Shown: positions 33,751 to 41,647 of the stretch, in pieces
Position numbering within the stretch: the first letter of the stretch is position 1
How the letters are laid out: each line of letters opens with the position of its first letter
DNA from: Leptolinea sp964397625
Lineage (GTDB): Bacteria; Chloroflexota; Anaerolineae; Anaerolineales; Anaerolineaceae
Assembly (NCBI GenBank): GCA_964397625.1
Contig: CAYNJT010000007.1
Location: 1-64,000, forward strand
DNA: 64,000 bases
Reading direction: 5' to 3'
The notes under the pieces: generated by a model
What the model was told of the DNA's origin: nothing
Database searches by the model: none
What the model saw: the letters and a program-made list of their open reading frames with translations, nothing else
Translations under genes and position numbers: made by a program

Positions 33751-35151
33751 ATGGGTATTAAGATTTACAATACGTTGACCCGCAAGAAGGATGATTTTGT
33801 TACGATCGAGCCGAATAAAGTCCGCATGTATGTCTGCGGCCCTACCGTTTATAGTAACGCGCATGTCGGGCATGCCATGTCGTCGTTGGTATTTGACATC
33901 ATCCGCCGTTACCTGGAATATCGCGGTTATCAGGTCAACCATGTAATGAATTTCACGGATGTTGATGATAAGATCATCAATCGCGCCAACCAGCAGGGTG
34001 TGGATCCCTTCGACCTGGCGGAAGGCTACATCAAGGAATTTCGCCGACATCTGGCAGACCTGAACATCCTTCCGGCCACGGTTAATCCACGCGCCACCCA
34101 GGAAATGCCGCAGATCCTCGCCATGATCCAGGGGTTGATCGATAAAGGGTACGCCTATCCGAAAGACGGCGACGTCTATTTCCGGGTAACGCGGGACGAT
34201 GACTACGGCAGATTATCTGGCCGCAAACTGGATGATATGCAGGCCGGCGCGCGCATCGATGTGGATGACCGCAAAGAACATCCCATGGATTTCGCCCTGT
34301 GGAAAGCCGCCAAACCGGATGAACCCGCCTGGGAGACGGCCTGGGGGCGCGGACGTCCCGGCTGGCATATCGAATGCTCGGCCATGAATCTCTCCCACCT
34401 CGGCGAGCAGATCGATATTCACGGCGGCGGCAATGACCTTATTTTCCCCCACCATGAGAATGAGATCGCGCAGAGCGAATCGTTTACCGGCAAACAGTTC
34501 GCCCGATACTGGGTGCACAATGGCATGTTAACCCTTTCTGGCGAGAAAATGTCAAAATCAATCGGCAATCTGGTATCGATCGATGAATTTCTCTCGAAAC
34601 ATTCTGCCAGCACCCTGCGGCTAATGGTGCTCAATTCCGGATATCGCAGCCCGCTCACGTTTAACGATGATGTGATCGCTCAGGCAGACAAGGGACTGGA
34701 ACGTCTGCGTTCCGCATTAAAGCCCGCCCTCCCGGGGGCTTCCAATACATCCGCGGAAATATCAAAAGTGCTGGCGGATCAAGCGGAAAAAACCCGCGCG
34801 GCCTTCATCGAAAACATGGATGATGACTTCAACAGCGCCGGCGCGTTGGGCAACCTGTTCGACCTGGTGCGCGTGATTAACCAGGCGCGCGCTGACGGCG
34901 CGACTGATGAAGTACTCGAACCCGCCCAATCAGTATTGAAAGAACTGACCGGTGTGTTCGGTTTGGTGCTGGAAAAAGAATCTGGTGATGATCAATCCGC
35001 CGCTCCGTTCATCGATTACCTCATCGAGCTGCGCGCAGAAATGCGTAAACAAAAACTCTTCGCCTTCAGTGATCAGATCCGCGACCGTCTCTCCAGTATG
35101 GGTATCGTACTGGAAGACAGTAAAGACGGCACCACCTGGCATAAAGCCTGA
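33751..35151 (+). CDS. cysS: Cysteinyl-tRNA synthetase
   Basis: The 466-residue class I synthetase charges tRNA-Cys. The zinc-site Cys in MYVCGPTVYSNAHVGHAMS, the HIGH-like HVGH, the second zinc ligands in WHIECSAM and GGGNDLIFPHHENE, and the KMSKSIGN loop are intact. It lies in an operon with the PIN/TRAM gene and rlmB, spaced by five to seven bases. Confidence 0.96.
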   Translation: MGIKIYNTLTRKKDDFVTIEPNKVRMYVCGPTVYSNAHVGHAMSSLVFDIIRRYLEYRGYQVNHVMNFTDVDDKIINRANQQGVDPFDLAEGYIKEFRRHLADLNILPATVNPRATQEMPQILAMIQGLIDKGYAYPKDGDVYFRVTRDDDYGRLSGRKLDDMQAGARIDVDDRKEHPMDFALWKAAKPDEPAWETAWGRGRPGWHIECSAMNLSHLGEQIDIHGGGNDLIFPHHENEIAQSESFTGKQFARYWVHNGMLTLSGEKMSKSIGNLVSIDEFLSKHSASTLRLMVLNSGYRSPLTFNDDVIAQADKGLERLRSALKPALPGASNTSAEISKVLADQAEKTRAAFIENMDDDFNSAGALGNLFDLVRVINQARADGATDEVLEPAQSVLKELTGVFGLVLEKESGDDQSAAPFIDYLIELRAEMRKQKLFAFSDQIRDRLSSMGIVLEDSKDGTTWHKA

Positions 35152-35156
35152 CCCGC

Positions 35157-35885
35157 ATGAGAGAATGGATCACCGGTCGCAATCCGGTTTTTGAAACCCT
35201 GTCCGCCCATCGACGGCAATGTTTCCGGCTTCAACTGGCTGTCGGAGTGGAAGAAAAGGGTGTCATATCCGAAATCACTGCGCTGGCAAGAGGGAAGAAT
35301 ATTCCTATTGAACGCGTCAACCGTCAAAAGATCGATTCTCTGGGAGGCAATCCCCAGGGAGTTGCTCTTGAAACGGCGCCCTACCCGTATGTTGACCTGC
35401 ACGCCATTTTAAAAAGCGCGGAACGTCGCGAAGAGGCGCCTTTTATTCTTATCCTGGATACATTGCAGGATCCGCAAAACCTGGGAACATTACTGCGTTC
35501 AGCGGAAGCTTTCGGCGTCCATGGTGTGATTATTCCTCCGCACGGCGCAGCCGGCGTTACACCTTCTGTAGTGCATGCCTCCTCGGGTGCCTGCGAACAC
35601 TTGCTCATCACGGCAGGCAACCTGGCACAGGCCATGTCAGAATTAAAACAGGCCAACGTCTGGGTGATCGGACTGGACGCGGCAGAAGATTCGCAGGATA
35701 TTTCCGACCTGCGGTTGGACGGTGGGCTGGCGCTGGTGGTGGGCAGCGAGGCCGAAGGAATGCGGCCGTTGGTACGGCGGTCATGCGATATTATTGCCCG
35801 CATTCCCATGACCGGGCGGATCGAATCATTGAATGCCGCGGTCTCGGGTTCAATCGCCCTCTATCTGGCATCGCGCGCCCGGTAA
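35157..35885 (+). CDS. rlmB: 23S rRNA ribose methyltransferase, TrmH/RlmB family
   Basis: The 242-residue SPOUT methyltransferase has an N-terminal L30e-like RNA-binding domain (GRNPVFETL) and the three knot motifs: LDTLQDPQNLGTLLRSAEAF, VVGSEAEGMRPLV and IPMTGRIESLNAAVSGSI. RlmB methylates G2251 of 23S rRNA. Other TrmH-like targets are possible. It starts five bases after cysS, a common pairing. Confidence 0.9.
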   Translation: MREWITGRNPVFETLSAHRRQCFRLQLAVGVEEKGVISEITALARGKNIPIERVNRQKIDSLGGNPQGVALETAPYPYVDLHAILKSAERREEAPFILILDTLQDPQNLGTLLRSAEAFGVHGVIIPPHGAAGVTPSVVHASSGACEHLLITAGNLAQAMSELKQANVWVIGLDAAEDSQDISDLRLDGGLALVVGSEAEGMRPLVRRSCDIIARIPMTGRIESLNAAVSGSIALYLASRAR

Positions 35886-35937
35886 AAAAGAAAACAGTTA
35901 CGATCTCTCAGAGATCTGCGATTTCCGGCGACATTAA

Positions 35938-35984
35938 AAACAATCAGGCACAGGCAACCTTTTACCTGTGCTTGATTGTTTAAT
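35938..35984 (+). terminator. Strong terminator after rlmB
   Basis: AAACAATCA plus GCACAGG (35938-35954) pair with CCTGTGC plus TGATTGTTT (35965-35981) around one G-T pair, a 17-bp stem with a 10-base loop, ending in TTTAATAATT. Confidence 0.85.
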
Positions 35985-36079
35985 AATTATCCATATACTA
36001 TCATTTGTAGACAGCATACATCCATATTGTCTGCTTTATCAAAATAAAGAAAAACCAATAACTCAGGGAGTAAATAAAA

Positions 36080-36571
36080 ATGTTAAGCAAAAATTTAGCC
36101 GCAGAGATTAATACCCAGATCAAACTTGAACTGTATTCAGGTTATCTCTATCTATCCATGGCCGCCTATTTTGAATCAAAAACCCTGCCAGGATTTGCCA
36201 GTTGGATGAGAAAACAGGCAAAAGAAGAACAGGAACATGCATTGAAGTTTTACGATTACCTCAATGATCGAGGCGAGCGGGTGATTTTACAGGCCATTGA
36301 GATGCCCCCATCAGACTTCAAGTCGCCGCTGGCCATCTTTGAGCAGGCTCTGGAACATGAAAAGAGCGTGACCGCGCGCATCAACCTTTTATACAGTATC
36401 GCCGTCAAGGATAATGACTATGCCAGCCAGAGTATGCTGGATTGGTTCGTCAAAGAACAGGTGGAAGAGGAGAAACATGCCAGCGAAATCGTCGAATGGT
36501 TGAAGATGGCTGGTGATTCGGCTGCGGCACTGTTCGCTCTCAACGGTGTGCTGGCGGGGCGAGCTGGTTAA
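36080..36571 (+). CDS. ftn: Ferritin (non-haem, FtnA type)
   Basis: The 163-residue protein stores iron in a 24-mer shell. The ferroxidase ligands are visible: Glu17, Glu50, His53, Glu94, Gln127 and Glu130. It lacks the haem methionine of bacterioferritin. GGGAG precedes the ATG by about ten bases. It is a single gene between two strong terminators. Upstream AGACA and TGTCT form an imperfect inverted repeat (about 36011-36034) that could be a regulator site. No clear Fur box was seen. Confidence 0.93.
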   Translation: MLSKNLAAEINTQIKLELYSGYLYLSMAAYFESKTLPGFASWMRKQAKEEQEHALKFYDYLNDRGERVILQAIEMPPSDFKSPLAIFEQALEHEKSVTARINLLYSIAVKDNDYASQSMLDWFVKEQVEEEKHASEIVEWLKMAGDSAAALFALNGVLAGRAG

Positions 36572-36595
36572 TACTTAATAGGATGCATTAAATTT

Positions 36596-36629
36596 AAAAC
36601 CCATCAACCTTTGCCGGTTGATGGGTTTT
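36596..36629. terminator. Bidirectional terminator after ferritin
   Basis: AAAACCCATCAACC (36596-36609) and GGTTGATGGGTTTT (36616-36629) form a perfect 14-bp stem with a six-base loop, followed by GTTTA. It serves the convergent ferritin and DUF456 genes. Confidence 0.9.
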
Positions 36630-36648
36630 GTTTAATGGATTTGTAGAA

Positions 36649-37164
36649 TTACCCGATGACTACCCACACCAGCCAGAACAGGATCATAAGTACTCCAATC
36701 CCAAACCGTGCCAGCACGGAAAACCCGCAGCCCATGGCCATGCTTTTTGCCGAATTCATGGCTTTGCGCCAGTTTTTGAGGCGAATCACTTCAACCAAAA
36801 ACAGGGCAAGCAGTGCGCAGATCAGGCCGCCAAACGGGAAAAGAAAGGGAATAAAGCTGCCCAGCACACCGGCCACCATGGAAATGCCAATCGCCAGCCA
36901 GGACGCTCCGGCTTCCTTGGCGGTGGCTCCCATCAGGATATTATCTACCACACTGCCGAATGCCATGAAGCCGGTGATCAACACAAACAGGATGATCCCG
37001 CCAGCGGTATATGTCTGAGTGATGACTTCATAAATCCCATAGACCAACGCTCCAGCCCAGATGATCACCAATCCTGGCACCATGTTTGTCAGTAAACTCA
37101 ACAAACCAAGCACCATAACGGTAAAAATCACGGCCTGGAACAGAGCCAGCGCGACACTATTCAT
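36649..37164 (-). CDS. DUF456-family membrane protein
   Basis: The 171-residue protein has four or five membrane segments. Glycine-rich helices such as MVPGLVIIWAGALVYGIYE near residue 28 and GSFIPFLFPFGGLICALLALFLVEVI near residue 102 match the DUF456 family, which has internally repeated glycine-zipper-like segments. Function unknown. It starts 18 bases after serS on the same strand and is probably co-transcribed. Confidence 0.75.
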   Translation of the reverse strand: MNSVALALFQAVIFTVMVLGLLSLLTNMVPGLVIIWAGALVYGIYEVITQTYTAGGIILFVLITGFMAFGSVVDNILMGATAKEAGASWLAIGISMVAGVLGSFIPFLFPFGGLICALLALFLVEVIRLKNWRKAMNSAKSMAMGCGFSVLARFGIGVLMILFWLVWVVIG

Positions 37165-37182
37165 TCATATTTCTTTCTATGT

Positions 37183-38451
37183 TTAGCGGATGACATCAAT
37201 GCCACCCATCCAGGGCTTTAATACTTCGGGGACGGCAATACTGCCATCCGCTTGCTGGTAAGTTTCCATCACAGAGATCAATGTACGAGGCAAACCCAGT
37301 CCAGACCCATTCAGCGTGTGGACAAGACGGTTCTTGCCGCCGTCAGCTGGTTTGTATTTGATATTCGCACGCCGCGCCTGAAAGTCTTCCACATTCGATA
37401 CTGAAGAGACTTCCAACCACTCACCGCAACCCGGCGCCCAAACTTCCACGTCATATGTGATGCGGGCATTGAAACCCAGATCTCCGCTGCAAAGACGTTT
37501 GATTCGGTAGGTTAGTCCCAGTCCTTTGCAGGTTGCTTCGGCGTCGGCTACCATTTTTTCGAGTTCTTTGGCGCTTTCTTCCGGGCGGCAGAAGATATAC
37601 ATTTCGACTTTATCGAATTGATGACCGCGCTTGATACCGCGCACATCGCGCCCCGCGCTCATTTTTTCACGGCGAAAACACGGGGTGTAGGCGGTGTAAC
37701 GCAGCGGAAGGCTGGAATCTTCGATCACGTCGTTCATGTGAATACCGGTCAGCGGGACTTCCGCCGTAGGCACCATCCAGAAATCTTCCTCGTGGTCACG
37801 GTACAGGTTATCAGCGAATTTGGGCAGCTGACCCGATCCATATAACACCTCACCTTTGACCATGAAAGGCAGGTATTGTTCACGATACCCCTGCCTGATG
37901 TGAAGATCCAGCATGTAGGCGATTAATGCGCGCTGCAAACGCGCCCCTGCCCCGGAAAGAACATAGAACCGCGATCCGGTAACCTTTACTCCCTGGTCGA
38001 AATTGATGATCCCAAGTTTGGGGCCCAGGTCCCAGTGCGGAAGCGGCGTGAAATCGTATTTGGGTTCTTCGCCGATAACACGGACGACGATATTTTCGGT
38101 GTCATCTTTGCCCACCGGGGTATCCTCGGCCGGCAGATTGGGGATTCCAGAGAGCACCTCCGTTTGTTCGGCTTCCACTTTTCTGATTTGCTCATCCAGC
38201 TCGGCAATCTGGTCGCCCACCACACGCATAGCCTCGATCTTGGCCTTACGTTGTTCAGGATCTTTTACCTGCGAAATTTCTTTCGAAACAGTGTTGCGTT
38301 CACTCTTCAGGGATTCAGCCCGGGTTAATAGACTACGGCGCTGCTGATCAATCTCCAGGATACGTGAAACAACGTCCGTATCCATCTGGCGCAGCTTTAA
38401 AGCAGCGCGAACAATATCGGGATTTTCACGAATGAGGTTGATGTCAAGCAT
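37183..38451 (-). CDS. serS: Seryl-tRNA synthetase
   Basis: The product of about 422 residues charges tRNA-Ser. An N-terminal coiled-coil arm (about residues 30-105) precedes the class II core with motif 2 (FRREKMSAGRDVRGIKRGHQF, near 265) and motif 3 (LNGSGLGLPRTLISVMETYQ, near 382). ATG 38451 begins the normal MLDINLIRENPD start and has GGAGA upstream. The open frame from 38538 is an extension without support. Confidence 0.95.
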   Translation of the reverse strand: MLDINLIRENPDIVRAALKLRQMDTDVVSRILEIDQQRRSLLTRAESLKSERNTVSKEISQVKDPEQRKAKIEAMRVVGDQIAELDEQIRKVEAEQTEVLSGIPNLPAEDTPVGKDDTENIVVRVIGEEPKYDFTPLPHWDLGPKLGIINFDQGVKVTGSRFYVLSGAGARLQRALIAYMLDLHIRQGYREQYLPFMVKGEVLYGSGQLPKFADNLYRDHEEDFWMVPTAEVPLTGIHMNDVIEDSSLPLRYTAYTPCFRREKMSAGRDVRGIKRGHQFDKVEMYIFCRPEESAKELEKMVADAEATCKGLGLTYRIKRLCSGDLGFNARITYDVEVWAPGCGEWLEVSSVSNVEDFQARRANIKYKPADGGKNRLVHTLNGSGLGLPRTLISVMETYQQADGSIAVPEVLKPWMGGIDVIR

Positions 38452-38611
38452 TGGGCTTTCTCCTGAAGGGAATGAAATTGCATTTTGATCAGGTATTATA
38501 AAACGAAACAGCACAGTGCCGAACGGCGAATGGATCACTATCTGGTGTGCCCTGATGGGTTAACCGGTTTTTCAAGACTATATACGGGAAAACCAATATT
38601 CTTGGTTCAAA

Positions 38612-38644
38612 TGTCATGCTGAACGAAGTAAAGCATCTCGGACA
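38612..38644 (+). repeat. Dispersed palindromic repeat-like element
   Basis: The 33-base stretch starts TGTCATGCTGAACGAAG and ends AAGCATCTCGGACA. It folds with TGTC/GACA outer and ATGCT/AGCAT inner arms. It resembles short intergenic repeats with the core CTGAACGAAGTGAAGCATC that I recall from many bacterial genomes. It is in the 250-base gap between serS and the polyferredoxin gene. Confidence 0.45.
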
Positions 38645-38702
38645 GCGATAAAAGCAACAATTTAGAAAAGGTTTAAAGAACAATCAATCCCACGGTCAAA
38701 AA

Positions 38703-40268
38703 TCATTCGAACAAACTCTGTTTGGCCGCGTACACCCGTATTGCAGCCTCCCCAATGACCGGGCATTTAAATTCACACACACCGCATCCGATACAGCGGT
38801 TTCGATCCACCTGCGGAACACGGATGGCGCGTTTTGTCCCATCCGGATCAATAACATCGGCATCCGTCAATTGGATCGCTTTGGTTGGCAGCGGACACAT
38901 CTCTTCACACACCATGCATGTTTTATGATCCGACCATGCCAGACACCGATTTTGATCGATATACGCCTTTCCGATAACTGCGATCTGTTTTTCTTCCAAT
39001 TCCAACGCGGGAATGGCTTCCACCGGGCAAACCCGCCCACACGCGTTGCAGGAAAACTCACAATACCCCTTTTCAGGATTCAGCACGGGAGTGTAAAGCC
39101 TTTCCAGTCCCATTTCCAAACCGGCTGGCTGGATAAGACTTGTGGGACAGACCTGAATACAGGCACCGCAGCGCAGGCACTTTTCGAGAATATTCTGCTC
39201 TTTTGCGCCCGGTGGGCGTAGCAGTCTTACATCAGGGTGCTCCAGTCTGCCCTGTCCGTGGAAAAGCGCGATTCCGGTCACAGATAGGACCGTTGATGTG
39301 ATCAGATCACGGCGCTTTAGATCATACATTTTCCATGCAGCCGGAGAAAACGGAGAATGAGCCCTGATAGAGCTTCCCGCGCAGTTTTTAAAACAGTCCA
39401 GGCAAAGAGTGCATTCACCCGGGTCGCTTCGATATCCATTGGCAGGATCAATGGTACCAGTGGGACAGCGCCGGGAACATAGGGAACAATCTCGGCAGGT
39501 TTCACCAGGTTCACGGCGAAAGATGGCGATTTTTGCGATCAACCCGAGAAATCCACCCAGAGGACAAATAAACCGGCACCAGAAGCGGGAAGCCAGTTTG
39601 TTGAGCCCGATGATCCCAGCGAAGTACACTCCGGTCAGTAGAGCCTGTTCATAGAAACGCGGTTCCAACGGAAAAACATTCGGCCTGAGGAATCCTTCCA
39701 ACCAGGAAATGAAATCCTGGAGAAACGGCACAGGATAAAGGGCTGTCTCAACCACCGTGATGACCTGGTTCAACCCCGGATAAATGGAAATACCAAGGGT
39801 GCGAAAGAGGATGGTCAAAGGATCAAAGATCAACAGAGTGAGGTTTCCAAGCAACGCAGAGATCAGGATGACCAGGAAAAGGCTGTACTTAATGGATCGC
39901 AGCTCTTCAGGCACCTTTTTAGGAATCGTCTTCTTGAAGGTGAGAATATCCAGCGTTGTACCCATCGGGCATAACCAGCCGCACCAGGCTCGACCGGCCA
40001 GAATCGCCAGAATCAACGCGAGTACAAGTTCAATTGCTGTGACAACCTGAAATGTCCGGCCTGACAGCATGGCGGTCAATGCCAGCAGCGGATCAAAACG
40101 GAGGAAATACCCGATCAGATTCTTTCCGGGGACATCCTGCCGGCTCAGTAGGAACAGGAAGATGAAGAGAAACAATACAAGATACTGGATGGTTTTGCGA
40201 ACACCGATCCAGCGGGGATCTATCCTGTTGTCTTCTCCCGGTCTTTCGGATTGAGGAGCTTTACCCAA
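38703..40268 (-). CDS. NapH/polyferredoxin-like membrane 4Fe-4S protein
   Basis: The product of about 521 residues has about five membrane helices in the first half with two NapH-type CxxxCP motifs (GRAWCGWLCPMGTTLD and CRFICPLGGFLG), then many 4Fe-4S binding motifs (CRDCSLCSRRCP, CTLCLDCFKNC, CLRCGACIQVCP, CNACGRVCP, CMVCEEMCP, CIGCGVCEFKCP). It should pass electrons between a membrane donor and a soluble or exported partner. The TTG at 40268 overlaps the DUF362 stop and has GAGGAA seven bases upstream, so it is preferred over the upstream open frame. The partner is likely the DUF362 protein. Confidence 0.85.
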   Translation of the reverse strand: MGKAPQSERPGEDNRIDPRWIGVRKTIQYLVLFLFIFLFLLSRQDVPGKNLIGYFLRFDPLLALTAMLSGRTFQVVTAIELVLALILAILAGRAWCGWLCPMGTTLDILTFKKTIPKKVPEELRSIKYSLFLVILISALLGNLTLLIFDPLTILFRTLGISIYPGLNQVITVVETALYPVPFLQDFISWLEGFLRPNVFPLEPRFYEQALLTGVYFAGIIGLNKLASRFWCRFICPLGGFLGLIAKIAIFRREPGETCRDCSLCSRRCPTGTIDPANGYRSDPGECTLCLDCFKNCAGSSIRAHSPFSPAAWKMYDLKRRDLITSTVLSVTGIALFHGQGRLEHPDVRLLRPPGAKEQNILEKCLRCGACIQVCPTSLIQPAGLEMGLERLYTPVLNPEKGYCEFSCNACGRVCPVEAIPALELEEKQIAVIGKAYIDQNRCLAWSDHKTCMVCEEMCPLPTKAIQLTDADVIDPDGTKRAIRVPQVDRNRCIGCGVCEFKCPVIGEAAIRVYAAKQSLFE

Positions 40269-41235
40269 CCGCGATTTCCTCGATCTTAAGGTTGCTAATA
40301 TCACTGCGCCCGAGGCCGGCCTTTTCCGCGAGGCCAATGTAAGGCACTTTGTCCACTGTCTTCTCAAAGAATTTCAACGCGTAGGTATCTGCCGCTACAA
40401 TATCCGGGCTGGCTATAATCGTATTGAAGGTTTTCAAATAATCCGGACTGCCTCCCGTAGGGCCGCCCCGCATCATCACCTGAAGTCCGTCTATAACAGT
40501 TAAATGTGAGCGGATGAGAGTGTTCAGGTCAACGATACATTGATCCAGGGATACATGCAGGTCAGCGCGATTTTCCACCGTTCCCATCATATTCTTCAAA
40601 CCCAATGTTACGGTGGCTTCCATATGGTTTTTCGCTACCGGAACGTTTATCAGAACATCTGCTTTCATGATATCGTCATAAACGGCGGCTTCTTTTAACC
40701 GTACGGCTTTGGGCAGTTTTGTGGGAACAAACTTTACACGTGAAATGGGTACCATTTCACCTCCCACCGCTGTGACCGCGGGGCCAACCCCGCACACCTC
40801 ATAAACACTGGCGGAACTGCCCTGAAATGGGAAGTCCATGACCATTACCTTTTTCGCGCCGGCTTCAAGCGCCATTTTTACTAATGTCGCTACAACGACC
40901 GGTCGGGTTGTCGCTCCCTGACTTTCTGGTGCCTTGATGCACATATTGGGTTTAACAACCACATTGGCGCCTTTGGGGACAAATCGTTCCATGCCCCCGA
41001 TGGATAGTATGGCTTTTCGCACTAAAGCTTCCGGATCATTCCCACGCGCAACAGACAGGTCAGGAAAATTCCCTGATACCCTGTTTGTTAAAACAGGAGG
41101 TATATGTGTGTTGATTGATGAACTTGATTGGTTTTCATAAGTATCTGTAAAACCGGTGAGCAGTTGCCCGATGGATACTGCTCCGAGTCCCAGAGCGGTT
41201 CGTTTTAACAATTCTCTACGGCTGATGGTTTTCAT
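40261..41235 (-). CDS. DUF362-domain protein with Tat signal
   Basis: The product of about 324 residues begins with a twin-arginine signal (SRRELLKRTALGLGAVSIGQ), so it should be exported folded. The remainder is a DUF362 domain, with VVVKPNMCIKAPESQGATT, DVLINVPVAKNHMEATVTLG and GLKNMMGTV as typical segments. DUF362 proteins often occur with ferredoxin-like proteins, and here the polyferredoxin gene overlaps its end by eight bases. ATG 41235, near a GGAG, gives the best Tat start. It has no CxxC cluster of its own, so cofactor and reaction are unknown. Confidence 0.82.
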   Translation of the reverse strand: MKTISRRELLKRTALGLGAVSIGQLLTGFTDTYENQSSSSINTHIPPVLTNRVSGNFPDLSVARGNDPEALVRKAILSIGGMERFVPKGANVVVKPNMCIKAPESQGATTRPVVVATLVKMALEAGAKKVMVMDFPFQGSSASVYEVCGVGPAVTAVGGEMVPISRVKFVPTKLPKAVRLKEAAVYDDIMKADVLINVPVAKNHMEATVTLGLKNMMGTVENRADLHVSLDQCIVDLNTLIRSHLTVIDGLQVMMRGGPTGGSPDYLKTFNTIIASPDIVAADTYALKFFEKTVDKVPYIGLAEKAGLGRSDISNLKIEEIAVG

Positions 41236-41647
41236 TTTTTCTCCGCTTTCTGTTTTTGAAGAATTGAAAGAAACCAATCCTTCTTTACGAATTTGGATAA
41301 TGGAAAAAAGAGAGCACTTCTGACCAGACGTGAAATCCGGATCCTAATGGGAGCCTAAAAGAAGTAAAAGAGAAAAAGTGTGTCTTTTTGGGATGAACAA
41401 AGGTAGTTAACTCTATCATTTTTTCCCTGAACTGCTATATAGGTTTATAGATGATCAGTAGTCGTGGGTCAACTGAAAAAATGTACATTATTAATCCTTT
41501 TTACATGTGACATTTACTGGATATTAATCCGGGGTGCAATATCATATGTGCATGCCCGTCGGGGATAAACATAATCCGTGAAAATAACCTGAACATTGTG
41601 TTTTTTCTGCCGATTCTGTTGACAGAAGATTAAACGTTGGAGGGAAT
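41236..41647. other. Divergent intergenic region, DUF362 / chemoreceptor
   Basis: A 412-base AT-rich region between the divergent DUF362 and chemoreceptor genes. It holds a candidate sigma-28-like promoter (41590-41616) for the chemoreceptor and two copies of ATTAATCC (about 41490-41497 and 41523-41530). No coding frame is supported. Confidence 0.5.
41590..41616 (+). promoter_or_regulatory. Candidate sigma-28 (FliA-type) promoter
   Basis: TGAA (41590-41593), a 15-base spacer and GCCGATTC (41609-41616) resemble the flagellar/chemotaxis consensus TAAA-N15-GCCGATAA with one and two mismatches. It lies 31 bases before the chemoreceptor ATG. Confidence 0.3.
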
